From: Paracoccus zhejiangensis | Lineage (GTDB): Bacteria; Pseudomonadota; Alphaproteobacteria; Rhodobacterales; Rhodobacteraceae | Reading direction: 5' to 3' | Length of the DNA stretch: 64,000 bases | Assembly: GCF_002847445.1 (NCBI RefSeq) | Contig: NZ_CP025431.1 | Coordinates: 124,001-188,000, forward strand | Part shown: piece after piece, positions 8,148 to 16,269 of the stretch | Position numbering within the stretch: position 1 is the first letter of the stretch | How the letters are laid out: each line of letters begins with the position of its first letter | The notes under the pieces: generated by a model | Database searches by the model: none | What the model saw: only the letters and a program-made list of their open reading frames with translations | What the model was told of the DNA's origin: nothing | Position numbers and translations under genes: made by a program

Positions 8148-9212
8148 ATGAAAACCGAAATGCTTGGCATCGAGATCGAGAACCTGCACCTGGCCTTTGG
8201 CCCGACCAAGGTGCTGACCGGGGTTAACCTCAGCATCAAGCCGGGCGAGTTCTTCGCCTTCCTCGGGCCCTCGGGATCGGGCAAGTCGACGCTGTTGCGC
8301 TCGATCGCCGGGTTCGGTCCGCGCCCCAGCGGGGCGATCCGCATCGGTGGCCGCGATGTGCTGGACCTGCCGCCCTGGAAGCGCAACGTGGGCATGGTGT
8401 TCCAGTCCTACGCGCTTTGGCCGCATCTCTCGGTGCAGGAAAACGTCGCCTTCGGCCTGCGCGAGCGCAAGCTGCCGGGGGCCGAGATCGCCCGCCGGGT
8501 CGAGGAGGCTCTGGACCTCGTGGGCCTGTCGCATCTGGCCGCACGGATGCCGAACCAGCTGTCGGGCGGGCAACAGCAGCGGATCGCGCTGGCGCGAACC
8601 GTGGTGATCGAGCCGCAGGTGCTGTTGCTGGACGAGCCGCTGTCGAACCTCGACGCCAGCCTGCGCGTACAGATGCGCCGCGAGTTGCTGGCGCTGCAGC
8701 GCAAGCTGGGGCTGACAACGATTTTCGTCACCCACGATCAGGAAGAGGCCAACAGCACCAGCGACCGCATGGCGGTGCTGGACAAAGGCGTGATCCAGCA
8801 GATCGGCCGCCCGCAGGAGCTCTATGACCATCCGGCGAACCTGTTTGTCGCGCGTTTCCTTGGCACCGCCAACGTGCTGGAAGGCCGCGTCGAGAAGCGC
8901 GGCGAGGCGCTGCGCTTCGTCACCGGCTCGGGCGATGCGCTGCCCTTGCCGATGACCGCGAAGGCCGGGCCGTCCTCGATCGTGCTGAGGCCGCAGAACA
9001 TCACCATCTCGCCGCTCTGCGGTCCGGACACCATCATCGGGCAGGTGCTGCACAGCGAATTTCTGGGCAGCCAGATCCGCTATATCGTGCAGGCGGCGGG
9101 CAGCGATCTGGTGGTGGACAAGAGCCATCACATGAGCGAGCCACCCTTGCCCACGGGCGCCGAGGTGGCGCTGCAGGTGAACATGGACAGCGCTGTGCTG
9201 CTGACCGCGTGA
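8148..9212 (+). CDS. ABC transporter ATP-binding protein
   Basis: A 354-aa ATPase of the FbpC/PotA (CUT1-like) type. It has Walker A GPSGSGKST, signature LSGGQQQR, Walker B VLLLDEPLSNLD and switch histidine FVTHDQEEA. After about residue 240 there is a TOBE/OB-type regulatory C-terminus. It is the last gene of the importer operon and should energise the fused permease. The substrate cannot be deduced from this subunit. Confidence 0.93.
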   Translation: MKTEMLGIEIENLHLAFGPTKVLTGVNLSIKPGEFFAFLGPSGSGKSTLLRSIAGFGPRPSGAIRIGGRDVLDLPPWKRNVGMVFQSYALWPHLSVQENVAFGLRERKLPGAEIARRVEEALDLVGLSHLAARMPNQLSGGQQQRIALARTVVIEPQVLLLDEPLSNLDASLRVQMRRELLALQRKLGLTTIFVTHDQEEANSTSDRMAVLDKGVIQQIGRPQELYDHPANLFVARFLGTANVLEGRVEKRGEALRFVTGSGDALPLPMTAKAGPSSIVLRPQNITISPLCGPDTIIGQVLHSEFLGSQIRYIVQAAGSDLVVDKSHHMSEPPLPTGAEVALQVNMDSAVLLTA

Positions 9213-9340
9213 CGGCGTGCGGATCGGCGCGTCGGGGGGCGCGCGGATGAACAGGCGGCGCGAGGGCGAGACCTTGCGCCGCCCGGGCAGCGCTGCGGCC
9301 CGTGGCAGATCGCCGCACGAGGGCGGGTCGATCAGCCCCT

Positions 9341-9354
9341 TTGATCTGGATCAA
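9341..9354 (+). promoter_or_regulatory. FNR/Anr box
   Basis: TTGATCTGGATCAA is a perfect match to the FNR consensus TTGAT-N4-ATCAA. Its centre lies 42 bp upstream of the ATG of the UbiT-like gene, so it could act as an activator site at or near -41.5 of a very short-leader transcript. This fits oxygen-limited expression. Confidence 0.75.
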
Positions 9355-9389
9355 CGCGGGGCCGGGCGGTTGGGAATAAGGCGCGCCGC

Positions 9390-9920
9390 ATGACCATTGC
9401 ATCACGGCCCGGCGCGTTCACGCGACGCCTTCCGCCCCCGCCCCTGGCGCCGCAGCTTCTGGGGCTGGCCCTCGGCGCGGTCCTGTCCCGGATCACCGCC
9501 CGCCATCCCTCGATCCTTGCGTGCATGGGGGAACAGGCGAAGGCCCGGCTGCTGGTCGATGTGCGTCAGCTGTCGGTGCTGCTGGTCCTGACCCCCGCCA
9601 CCGGGCAGGTCGAGATCTTCCGGCGCGGCGCGCGCATCGATCATGATGCGGCCATCCGGGGCGATCTGGCGGATTTTCTCGCCCTGCTCCGCCGGGTCGC
9701 GCCGGGCGAGACAGCCCTTGCCCCGGACGCGCTGGAGATCGACGGCGATCCGGCGGCGGTGCTGGCCCTCGGCGATGCCATCGATGCGGCGGGGCTGGAT
9801 CTCGCCGTGGAGCTGGCGGCGATCCCGGGCGAACCCTACCAGGGCTGGCTGCGGCAGGTCTCGGCCTCTCGGCTGCGGCGCTGTGTCCCAACCCTATCGC
9901 GGCGCGATTTCGCGCAATGA
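9390..9920 (+). CDS. ubiT: SCP2-domain protein, UbiT-like (anaerobic ubiquinone biosynthesis accessory factor)
   Basis: A 176-aa protein with an SCP2/sterol-carrier-like fold spanning most of its length. Typical features are RHPSILACMG, then PATGQVEIFRRG, then LEIDGDPAAVLALG. In E. coli UbiT is a lipid-binding accessory factor for O2-independent ubiquinone synthesis with UbiU/UbiV, which are not in this window. The ATG at 9390 has an AAGG about 8 nt upstream. The perfect FNR box at 9341 supports low-oxygen expression and this assignment. The gene is single, with no operon partner in the same orientation close by. Another SCP2-family role remains possible. Confidence 0.7.
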   Translation: MTIASRPGAFTRRLPPPPLAPQLLGLALGAVLSRITARHPSILACMGEQAKARLLVDVRQLSVLLVLTPATGQVEIFRRGARIDHDAAIRGDLADFLALLRRVAPGETALAPDALEIDGDPAAVLALGDAIDAAGLDLAVELAAIPGEPYQGWLRQVSASRLRRCVPTLSRRDFAQ

Positions 9921-9933
9921 ACGCCCGGCGCAC

Positions 9934-9948
9934 TTGACCTTTGGTCAA
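9934..9948 (+). promoter_or_regulatory. Perfect 15-bp palindrome upstream of the carboxylate reductase gene
   Basis: TTGACCTTTGGTCAA has two 6-bp arms around TTT and lies 53 bp before the ATG at 10001. It resembles an FNR-family site but is one base longer than the 14-bp FNR/NnrR spacing, so another repressor or activator is more likely. Confidence 0.4.
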
Positions 9949-10000
9949 TTTGCGCGGACGTAACCGCAACCCTTCCCGTCCCACAACCCTGGATTGCCCC

Positions 10001-12781
10001 ATGCAAGACGACCCCCAGTCGGTTCCCGCGGAACTTGCAGAGGCGCTGACCCGCTTTCGCGGCAATTTGGCGCTGTGCGATGCGGAGCTTTCCCTGACCT
10101 ATGGCGAACTGGCCTCGGTCGTTGCCGCCTGCCAGCCGCATCTGGCCGGGCAGCGCGCGGTCGGGGTCTTCGGCGCGCCCGGGGCGCTGTTCGGGGCGCT
10201 GGCGACGGCCTGCGTCATCGACGGGCGGCCCTTCGTGCACCTGGACCCGGCCATGCCGCCTTCGGTGCTGTCGAACATCCTTGACGAGTTGCAGATAAGC
10301 CTGATCCTGACCGCCGAGGCGCCGAAGACCGGGCAGTTGCCAGACGCCTGCCGGGTGATCGAGGGGGCCACGCTCTTGGGAGGGCCGGCGGTCGAGCGGA
10401 TCACGCCGGGACAGGTCGCGCCGCAGGATGCGATCTACCTGGTCGCCACCTCGGGCACGACCGGGCGGCCGAAATGCATCCCGGTCACGCAGGATTCGGC
10501 CTTTCTCTCCTATCGCTGGCGCGATGCCTATACGCCCTACGGCGAGGGGATGCGGGTCGGCATCTATATCTTCGCCATCTGGGAAATGTTCCGCCCGCTC
10601 AGGAACGGTGCCGAGATGTGGTTTCCGCGCCTCGATGACCTCTTGTCGCCGCAGGCGCTGGCGCGGTTCATCGCCGCCCATGACCTAACCGAGATGCTGT
10701 TCACGCCGTCTTTCTTCGGCAAGTTCCTGCAAGGCATTGATGCCGCGACCGGCGCGGCATTGCCGCTCGAACGGGTGATCCTGAATGGCGAGGTGGTCAG
10801 CGACCGGTTGGTCGCCGAGGCACGGGCCAAGCTGCCGCAGGCGGTGCTGTGGAACCTCTACAGCATCTGCGAGACACATGACATCTGCATGTCGGAACTG
10901 ACCGGCGAGGAACCTGCCGGGCAAGGCGTCCGCGTGGGGCGCGCCATGCCGCACCTGCGGGCCATCGTTCTCGATGATCACGACCGACTCTGCCCGCCGG
11001 GTATACCGGGTCTGCTGCATTTCGAGGGGCCAAGGATGCTGGGACCGGGCTACGTGAACCGGCCCGAGGAAACCGCCCGCCGCTTCCGCGATCTGGTGAT
11101 CGAGGGGCAGGCCTTGCGGCTCTATGACACCGGCGACCGGGGCTTTGTCGATGCGGCGGGCGAGATCGTGGTGCTGGGCCGCGACGCGCATATGCTGAAG
11201 CTGCGCGGCTACAGCATCCAGACCCGCGAGCTGACCGAGACGCTGGCCGGGCTATTGCGCTTTTCCCACGCGATCCCGTGGGTGCAGCCGGTGGGCGATC
11301 ACGATCAGGCGCTGGTCTTCTATTTCACAGCCGATGTGGCTGAGGACCGGGCGAACCGGGATCGCTGGGGCATCGAGGCGGGCCAGCAGCGCATTCCGGC
11401 ACCGCTGGCTTCGGCGCTGCGCGAGGTGTTGCCGGCCTATTGCATCCCGACCTATCTGGTGCGGCTCGACGCCATCCCGATCCATCAGGTTTCGGGCAAA
11501 TGCGACTACAAGGCGCTGCCCGCGATCGTGGCCGAGCCTGTGGCGAATGCGGGCGATGCGGTTCCCGCCCTCGCCCATGCCGCGCGGCTGTTGCGCTGTC
11601 CGGTGGCGGATCTGGACCCCGCCCGCTCGTTCCACGACCATGGCGGCGATTCGCTGATGTGCGTTGACCTGATCCTGTCGCTGGAAGGCGCCTATGGCCG
11701 GAATGTCGATTTTGACTGGGCGCTGAACCTGCCGTTGTCGCGCCTGCACGAGCTGCTGTCGGCCGAAGCCACGACGGTCGCCTCGGTCTTCGACCGGTCC
11801 GGCATCTTCTTGACCGGCGTTACCGGCTTCCTGGGCCGGCATGTGCTGGCGGCGGCGCTGGAGCGCCTGCCGGCGGACCAGGTGGTCTATTGCCTCGTCC
11901 GCCCGAGGAACAACGACCCCGTGCGGCGGCTGGCGGTGATCGCCGAGGCCGTGGGGGCCGCGCCGGAACGGGTGGTGCTGGTGCCGGGGGCGATCGATGA
12001 CCCGCGCTTCGGGCTGGACGGCGACCATTACGCCGATCTCTCTGCGCAGGTTTCGACGGTCATCCACTGCGCCGCGACGGTGAACCTCGCTGTGGACCGC
12101 GCGCAGATGCAGGCCTGGTCGCGCGCGGGCATCGCCCATGTGCTGGACTTCTGCCGCGCGGCGGCGGCGGATCTGCGGTTTTCCTCCTCGACGGCGGTTT
12201 TCCCCGAGACCGGCGGCCCCTTCGCGGAAGCCCCGGCCCAGCTCTTTGACGCCTGCACCGGCTACGGCGCGGCCAAGATCGAGGCCGAGGCGCAGATCGC
12301 CGTCTCAGGTGTTCCTGCCGCCATTGTCCGATTGCCCTCGCTTTATGATCTCGACGCGGCCAATCCCAAGGATGTCTACGAGATCATCCTTTCCGCCTGC
12401 CGCGCGGCGGGGGCCATGCCCGAGGGGCTGGCCTTTCCGATGATCGATGTCCGGGCGGCGGCGCGGTTCCTGACCCGGATCACCTCCGGCGAGGGGGCGG
12501 CGTATTACAACCTGACGGCGGATCAGCCGGTCACAGGGGACATGCCGGGCTATGACCGCCTGACCGCCGGGGACTGGCTGAAGCGGGTGGACCTGCCCGA
12601 GGGGCTGTCAAAACTGCTGACCGGCGATCCGCAGACGTTGCGCGTCGATGCCCGCTATGACAACGCGGCGGCCAAGGCCGCATGGCGACAGGCCGGCCTC
12701 GGCCCGTTCAGCGCACTCTCCGACGGCACCGCGCTGCTGTCGCGGCGTCTCAACTACCAGGGCGAGCCGGCATTGACCTGA
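10001..12781 (+). CDS. NRPS-like carboxylate reductase (adenylation, carrier and thioester-reductase domains)
   Basis: A 926-aa three-domain enzyme. Adenylation domain, about 1-520: A3 loop SGTTGRPK near 150, NLYSICETHD, YDTGDRG, and the catalytic-lysine region MLKLRGYSIQ. Carrier domain: phosphopantetheine serine near 550 in DHGGDSLMCVD. NAD(P)H-dependent reductase domain from about 603: FLTGVTGFLGRHV and a GYGAAK active-site motif. Such A-T-R proteins activate a carboxylic acid, load it on the carrier arm and release it as an aldehyde or alcohol. There is no condensation domain, so a single acid is reduced. The ATG at 10001 is preferred over an upstream TTG that lies inside the palindrome. 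The substrate is unknown; the neighbouring SDR and NadC may be functional partners. Confidence 0.85.
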   Translation: MQDDPQSVPAELAEALTRFRGNLALCDAELSLTYGELASVVAACQPHLAGQRAVGVFGAPGALFGALATACVIDGRPFVHLDPAMPPSVLSNILDELQISLILTAEAPKTGQLPDACRVIEGATLLGGPAVERITPGQVAPQDAIYLVATSGTTGRPKCIPVTQDSAFLSYRWRDAYTPYGEGMRVGIYIFAIWEMFRPLRNGAEMWFPRLDDLLSPQALARFIAAHDLTEMLFTPSFFGKFLQGIDAATGAALPLERVILNGEVVSDRLVAEARAKLPQAVLWNLYSICETHDICMSELTGEEPAGQGVRVGRAMPHLRAIVLDDHDRLCPPGIPGLLHFEGPRMLGPGYVNRPEETARRFRDLVIEGQALRLYDTGDRGFVDAAGEIVVLGRDAHMLKLRGYSIQTRELTETLAGLLRFSHAIPWVQPVGDHDQALVFYFTADVAEDRANRDRWGIEAGQQRIPAPLASALREVLPAYCIPTYLVRLDAIPIHQVSGKCDYKALPAIVAEPVANAGDAVPALAHAARLLRCPVADLDPARSFHDHGGDSLMCVDLILSLEGAYGRNVDFDWALNLPLSRLHELLSAEATTVASVFDRSGIFLTGVTGFLGRHVLAAALERLPADQVVYCLVRPRNNDPVRRLAVIAEAVGAAPERVVLVPGAIDDPRFGLDGDHYADLSAQVSTVIHCAATVNLAVDRAQMQAWSRAGIAHVLDFCRAAAADLRFSSSTAVFPETGGPFAEAPAQLFDACTGYGAAKIEAEAQIAVSGVPAAIVRLPSLYDLDAANPKDVYEIILSACRAAGAMPEGLAFPMIDVRAAARFLTRITSGEGAAYYNLTADQPVTGDMPGYDRLTAGDWLKRVDLPEGLSKLLTGDPQTLRVDARYDNAAAKAAWRQAGLGPFSALSDGTALLSRRLNYQGEPALT

Positions 12782-13524
12782 TAATCGGCCATGGTCATCG
12801 CGCGGCCGGCATCGCTGACCAGAAACGCCACCAGCTCGGCGATCTCGCCGGGCTGGACCAGCTTGCCCTGCGGGTTCGAGGCCTCGTATTTCGCCCTGAC
12901 CTCGGCATAGGGCGCGCCCTCGGCCACCTCGGCATCGATATAGGATTGCAGCATCTCGGTCTCGACCCAGGTCGGGCTGATGCTGTTACAGGTGATCCCC
13001 AGCGCCGCCCCCTCCAGCGCGACACAGCGGCCCAGACCCAGAAGCCCGGCCTTGGAGGCGCAATAGGCGGCGTTGTTCGCCATGCCGGTATGCGCGGCGG
13101 TCGAGGCGATGTTGACGATCCGGCCCCATTTCTGCGCGGTCATCGACGGCAGCACGGCGCGGATCATCTTGAAGGTGCCGGTCAGGTTGGTGTCCAGCGT
13201 GTCGTCCCAGATGCGGTCGGGATGGTCCATCACCGCCGCTTCCTCATAGACACCCGCCGCATTCACCAGGATGTCGACGCGGCCATGCCGGCCCAGAACC
13301 TCGCCCACGAAACCCGCGCAACTGTCGCTGTCGCGCACATCCAACCCGCGCACCGCAAAGCGATCACCAAACCGCGCCTTCACCGGATCGGTCAGCTCGG
13401 CCAGATCGCCGCGCCGCGCCCCGACATGAACCTGCGCGCCCCCCTCCAACAGCCGCAGCGCCACGGCGCGGCCGATGCCGGTCAGACCGCCGGTCACGAT
13501 CGCGATTTTCGGGGTGGTGTTCAT
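12754..13524 (-). CDS. Short-chain dehydrogenase/reductase
   Basis: A 256-aa classical SDR. It has the nucleotide motif TGGLTGIGRA, the structural NAA(G) motif (LVNAAGVYEE), and the catalytic Ser/Tyr/Lys set in NIASTAAHTG and AAYCASKAG. The start chosen is the ATG at 13524 (MNTTPKIAIVTGG); an upstream in-frame ATG at 13581 adds 19 unlikely residues. The 3' end overlaps the reductase gene by 28 bp in convergent orientation. Substrate is unassigned. Annotation as 3-oxoacyl-ACP or 3-hydroxybutyrate dehydrogenase would be over-specific. Confidence 0.85.
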   Translation of the reverse strand: MNTTPKIAIVTGGLTGIGRAVALRLLEGGAQVHVGARRGDLAELTDPVKARFGDRFAVRGLDVRDSDSCAGFVGEVLGRHGRVDILVNAAGVYEEAAVMDHPDRIWDDTLDTNLTGTFKMIRAVLPSMTAQKWGRIVNIASTAAHTGMANNAAYCASKAGLLGLGRCVALEGAALGITCNSISPTWVETEMLQSYIDAEVAEGAPYAEVRAKYEASNPQGKLVQPGEIAELVAFLVSDAGRAMTMADYQVNAGSPW

Positions 13525-13689
13525 GGGACCGCTCTGCCGCTGATTGTTGCCGTCGCTGTCTTTGCGCGGCCCTAGTTGCATGAACCGCCCCCAAGGTCCA
13601 GATCACCGGGCGGTATCGGGCAATTGCGCCGGACGGGACTTCGTGCCACTTCCCATGCTGGCGCGCGGCTTGCGGGAAGGGGAAACGGC

Positions 13690-14526
13690 ATGCTTTTCGA
13701 TATGCGGAAGCTGGACCAGCTGATCCAGCTGTGGCTCGACGAGGATTGCAACCATTACGACCTGACCGCCAAGATCATGGTCGATGACGCCGCCCGCGCC
13801 AGCTTCGGGCTGAATGCGCGCGAGGACATCATCCTGTCGGGCCTGCCGATGGTCGAGCGGGTGTTCCGCACGCTTGACCCCGATTGCCGTTTCGAGGCGA
13901 GCTGCAGGGATGGCGACCGGATCGCCGCCGGCACGACCTTCGCCACGGTCACCGGCCATGCGCAGTCCTTGCTGACCGCCGAGCGGGTGGCGCTGAACCT
14001 GATGCAGCGGATGAGCGGAATCGCCGGCCTGACCGCCGACTATGTGCGGGCGATCGAGGGCACCGGGGCGGTGCTGGTCGATACCCGCAAGACCACGCCG
14101 GGCCTTCGGATGCTGGAAAAATACGCCGTCACCTGCGGCGGCGGGCGCAACCACCGTCTGGGTCTGGATAACGGCATCATGCTGAAGGACAACCACATCG
14201 CGGTGGCCGGCTCGATCTCGGCGGCTGTGGCCCGCGCCAAGGCCCATGCCCCGATCCTGACCAAGATCGAGGTCGAATGCGACCGGCTCGAGCAGGTCAG
14301 GGAGGCGCTGGAGGCCGGGGCCGATGTGATCATGCTGGACAATATGAGCAATGATGACATGCGCGCGGCGGTCACATGGGTCGCCGGACGGGTGCCGCTG
14401 GAATGCTCGGGCGGCGTGCGGCTCGACACGATCCGGGCCAAGGCCGAGACCGGAGTGGACATCATCTCGGTCGGGCGGATCACCCAATCGGCGGCCTGTG
14501 TCGATATCGGGCTGGACGAGCTGTGA
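13690..14526 (+). CDS. nadC: Nicotinate-nucleotide pyrophosphorylase (carboxylating)
   Basis: A 278-aa quinolinate phosphoribosyltransferase. Signature elements are VDTRKTTPGLRMLEKYAV, CGGGRNHRLGL followed by MLKDNHI, KIEVECDRLEQ, MLDNMS and LECSGGV, so the catalytic lysines, arginines and acidic residues look complete. It converts quinolinate and PRPP to nicotinate mononucleotide, CO2 and PPi. The ATG at 13690 follows GGGAAGGGGAAA. nadA and nadB, its usual neighbours, are not here. It lies next to an A-T-R reductase and an SDR, so a second, dedicated copy is possible. ModD is a homologous alternative, but there is no molybdate transport context. Confidence 0.85.
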   Translation: MLFDMRKLDQLIQLWLDEDCNHYDLTAKIMVDDAARASFGLNAREDIILSGLPMVERVFRTLDPDCRFEASCRDGDRIAAGTTFATVTGHAQSLLTAERVALNLMQRMSGIAGLTADYVRAIEGTGAVLVDTRKTTPGLRMLEKYAVTCGGGRNHRLGLDNGIMLKDNHIAVAGSISAAVARAKAHAPILTKIEVECDRLEQVREALEAGADVIMLDNMSNDDMRAAVTWVAGRVPLECSGGVRLDTIRAKAETGVDIISVGRITQSAACVDIGLDEL

Positions 14527-14533
14527 CGCGCCC

Positions 14534-14562
14534 TTGACAGAACCCCGTCCAGCCGCGATGGA
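14534..14562 (+). promoter_or_regulatory. Possible promoter of the cob operon
   Basis: A consensus -35 TTGACA lies at 14534-14539. Seventeen bases further on is a poor -10 (GATGGA, 14557-14562), just before the riboswitch. The assignment rests mainly on the -35 box and on position. Confidence 0.3.
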
Positions 14563-14572
14563 GGGCCTGTGC

Positions 14573-14775
14573 GCTGGTGTCTGTCCTCGGGCAGGCGAAA
14601 AGGGAATGTGAAGGGTGTTTCGGTCCGTCGGGCCGGGGACCTCAAGCAGCCGCCCCCGCGACCGTGACCGGAAAGGTCTGCCCATTGCCACTGGCCGCAA
14701 GGACCGGGAAGGCGGGCAGGGCGCCGGGGCCGAAAGCCCCGATATCCGCAAGCCGGGAGACCTGCCAGCGCCAGA
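14573..14775 (+). ncRNA. Adenosylcobalamin riboswitch 1
   Basis: The conserved core is present: AAAAGGGAA near 14598, GCCACTGG at 14687-14694 and the B12 box AGCCGGGAGACCTGCC at 14751-14766. The element fills most of the 342-bp gap between nadC and the DUF1636 gene and should repress the cob operon when coenzyme B12 is plentiful. About 90 nt between the B12 box and the ATG at 14869 could form the expression platform. Confidence 0.9.
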
Positions 14776-14868
14776 CTGAAACGCGCGGACGGGGTGTGCC
14801 GCGACCTTCGGATCAGAGGGCCCGCCCCTCGCCGTTGGCCAGCCCCGTTCGTCCTGATGAGGGTTGGC

Positions 14869-15234
14869 ATGGCCGCAATTCTTCACGTCTGCATGACCTG
14901 CCGCGCAGGCCAGCCGGTGCCCGAGGGCAGCGAGCCGCCGGGCCGGTTGCTGCATGACGCCCTGACCGCCGGACCCGCACCCGAGGGCGTCATCATCCGC
15001 CCGGTCGAATGCCTCTCGGCCTGCGACCACGGCTGCAACATCGCCATCACCAAGCCCGGCGGCTGGTCCTATGTCTATGGCCGGCTGACGCTGGAGGACG
15101 TGCCCGAGATCCTGCGCGGCGCCGCGCTTTACGCGGTCGCGCCCGAGGGCATCGTGCCCTGGCGCGAACGTCCCGTCATCTTCCGCAAGCAGAGCCTTGC
15201 CCGCATACCCCCGATGGAGTCCCCGAATGACTGA
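14869..15234 (+). CDS. DUF1636 ferredoxin-like metal-binding protein
   Basis: A 121-aa protein of the DUF1636 family, a small thioredoxin-fold ferredoxin-like group seen beside cobW in cobalamin loci. It has a CMTC pair near the N-terminus and a CLSACDHGC cluster mid-protein, which could hold a [2Fe-2S] centre or another metal. The ATG at 14869 has GAGGG upstream. The frame is open back to 14794, but those codons fall in the riboswitch leader. The gene overlaps the cobW start by 8 nt. Its biochemical role is not established; electron supply or cobalt handling is plausible. Confidence 0.8.
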   Translation: MAAILHVCMTCRAGQPVPEGSEPPGRLLHDALTAGPAPEGVIIRPVECLSACDHGCNIAITKPGGWSYVYGRLTLEDVPEILRGAALYAVAPEGIVPWRERPVIFRKQSLARIPPMESPND

Positions 15235-16261
15235 CCTGACCAAGATCCCCGTCACCGTGATCACCGGCTTCCTCGGCTCGGGCAAGACCACGCTGATCCG
15301 CCACCTGATGCAGAACCCGCAGGGTAAGCGGCTGGCGGTGCTGGTGAACGAATTCGGCACCGTCGGCGTCGATGGCGATATCCTGAAATCCTGCGCCGAT
15401 GCGAATTGCCCGGTCGAGAACATCGTCGAGCTGGCCAATGGCTGCATCTGCTGCACCGTCGCCGATGACTTCATCCCGACGATCGAGGCGCTGCTGGCCC
15501 GGCCCGAACGCCCCGACCATATCCTGATCGAAACCTCGGGTCTGGCGCTGCCGAAGCCCTTGCTGAAAGCCTTCGACTGGCCGGCGATCCGCTCCAAGAT
15601 CACCGTCGACGGCGTGGTGGCGCTGGCCGATGCCGAGGCCGTGGCGGCGGGACGCTTTGCTCCGGACGTGGCCGCCGTCGATGCGCAGCGCGCGGCCGAT
15701 GACAGCATCGATCACGAGACGCCGCTGTCGGAAGTGTTCGAGGACCAGATCGCCTGCGCCGATATCGTGCTGCTGACCAAGGCCGACCTTGCCGGCGAGG
15801 CGGGACTGACCGCCGCCCGCGAGGTGATCACCGCCGAGGCGCCACGCCCGCTGCCGATGCTGGCCGTCACCGATGGCGCGCTGGACCCGCGGCTGATCCT
15901 TGGCCTGAATGCCGCCGCCGAGGATGATCTGGCCGCCCGCCCAAGCCATCACGACGGCGCCGACGATCACGAGCATGATGATTTCGATTCTGTGGTCATC
16001 GACCTGCCCGAGGTGGACAGCGTCGAGGATCTGGTCGCACGGGTGCAGCAACTGGCGCGCGAGCAGAACATCCTGCGGGTCAAGGGTTACCTAGCGGTCA
16101 CCGGCAAGCCCATGCGCCTGCTGCTGCAGGCCGTGGGCGAGCGGGTGCGCCATCAGTTCGACCGGCCTTGGGGGGCAACGCCCCGCGTGTCGCAACTGGT
16201 GGTGATCGCCGAGCATCACCACATCAATGAGGCCGCGATCCGCGCCACTTTGGGGGCCTGA
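15227..16261 (+). CDS. cobW: CobW, G3E-family GTPase metallochaperone
   Basis: A 344-aa GTPase. Walker A GFLGSGKTT is at residues 15-23, followed by the metal-binding GCICCTV motif and the guanine-specificity motif TKAD. A His/Asp-rich insert (HHDGADDHEHDD) lies ahead of the CobW C-terminal domain. It is thought to deliver Co2+ to the CobNST chelatase, consistent with its place directly before cobN. The ATG at 15227 lies inside the end of the DUF1636 gene. Confidence 0.93.
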   Translation: MTDLTKIPVTVITGFLGSGKTTLIRHLMQNPQGKRLAVLVNEFGTVGVDGDILKSCADANCPVENIVELANGCICCTVADDFIPTIEALLARPERPDHILIETSGLALPKPLLKAFDWPAIRSKITVDGVVALADAEAVAAGRFAPDVAAVDAQRAADDSIDHETPLSEVFEDQIACADIVLLTKADLAGEAGLTAAREVITAEAPRPLPMLAVTDGALDPRLILGLNAAAEDDLAARPSHHDGADDHEHDDFDSVVIDLPEVDSVEDLVARVQQLAREQNILRVKGYLAVTGKPMRLLLQAVGERVRHQFDRPWGATPRVSQLVVIAEHHHINEAAIRATLGA

Positions 16262-16269
16262 CGCGCGCC

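Noticed and set aside
6129..9131. A 1000-codon open frame on the minus strand across the ABC importer genes
   Set aside because: High-GC shadow: its translation is low-complexity (His/Arg/Gln/Ala-rich) and lies opposite well-conserved permease and ATPase genes. Similar antisense frames at 1453-3966, 16216-19356 and 30985-33342 were rejected for the same reason.
9934..9948. TTGACCTTTGGTCAA as a second FNR/NnrR box
   Set aside because: The half-sites are separated by one base too many (15 bp total instead of 14), so it does not fit the FNR-family geometry despite its sequence similarity.
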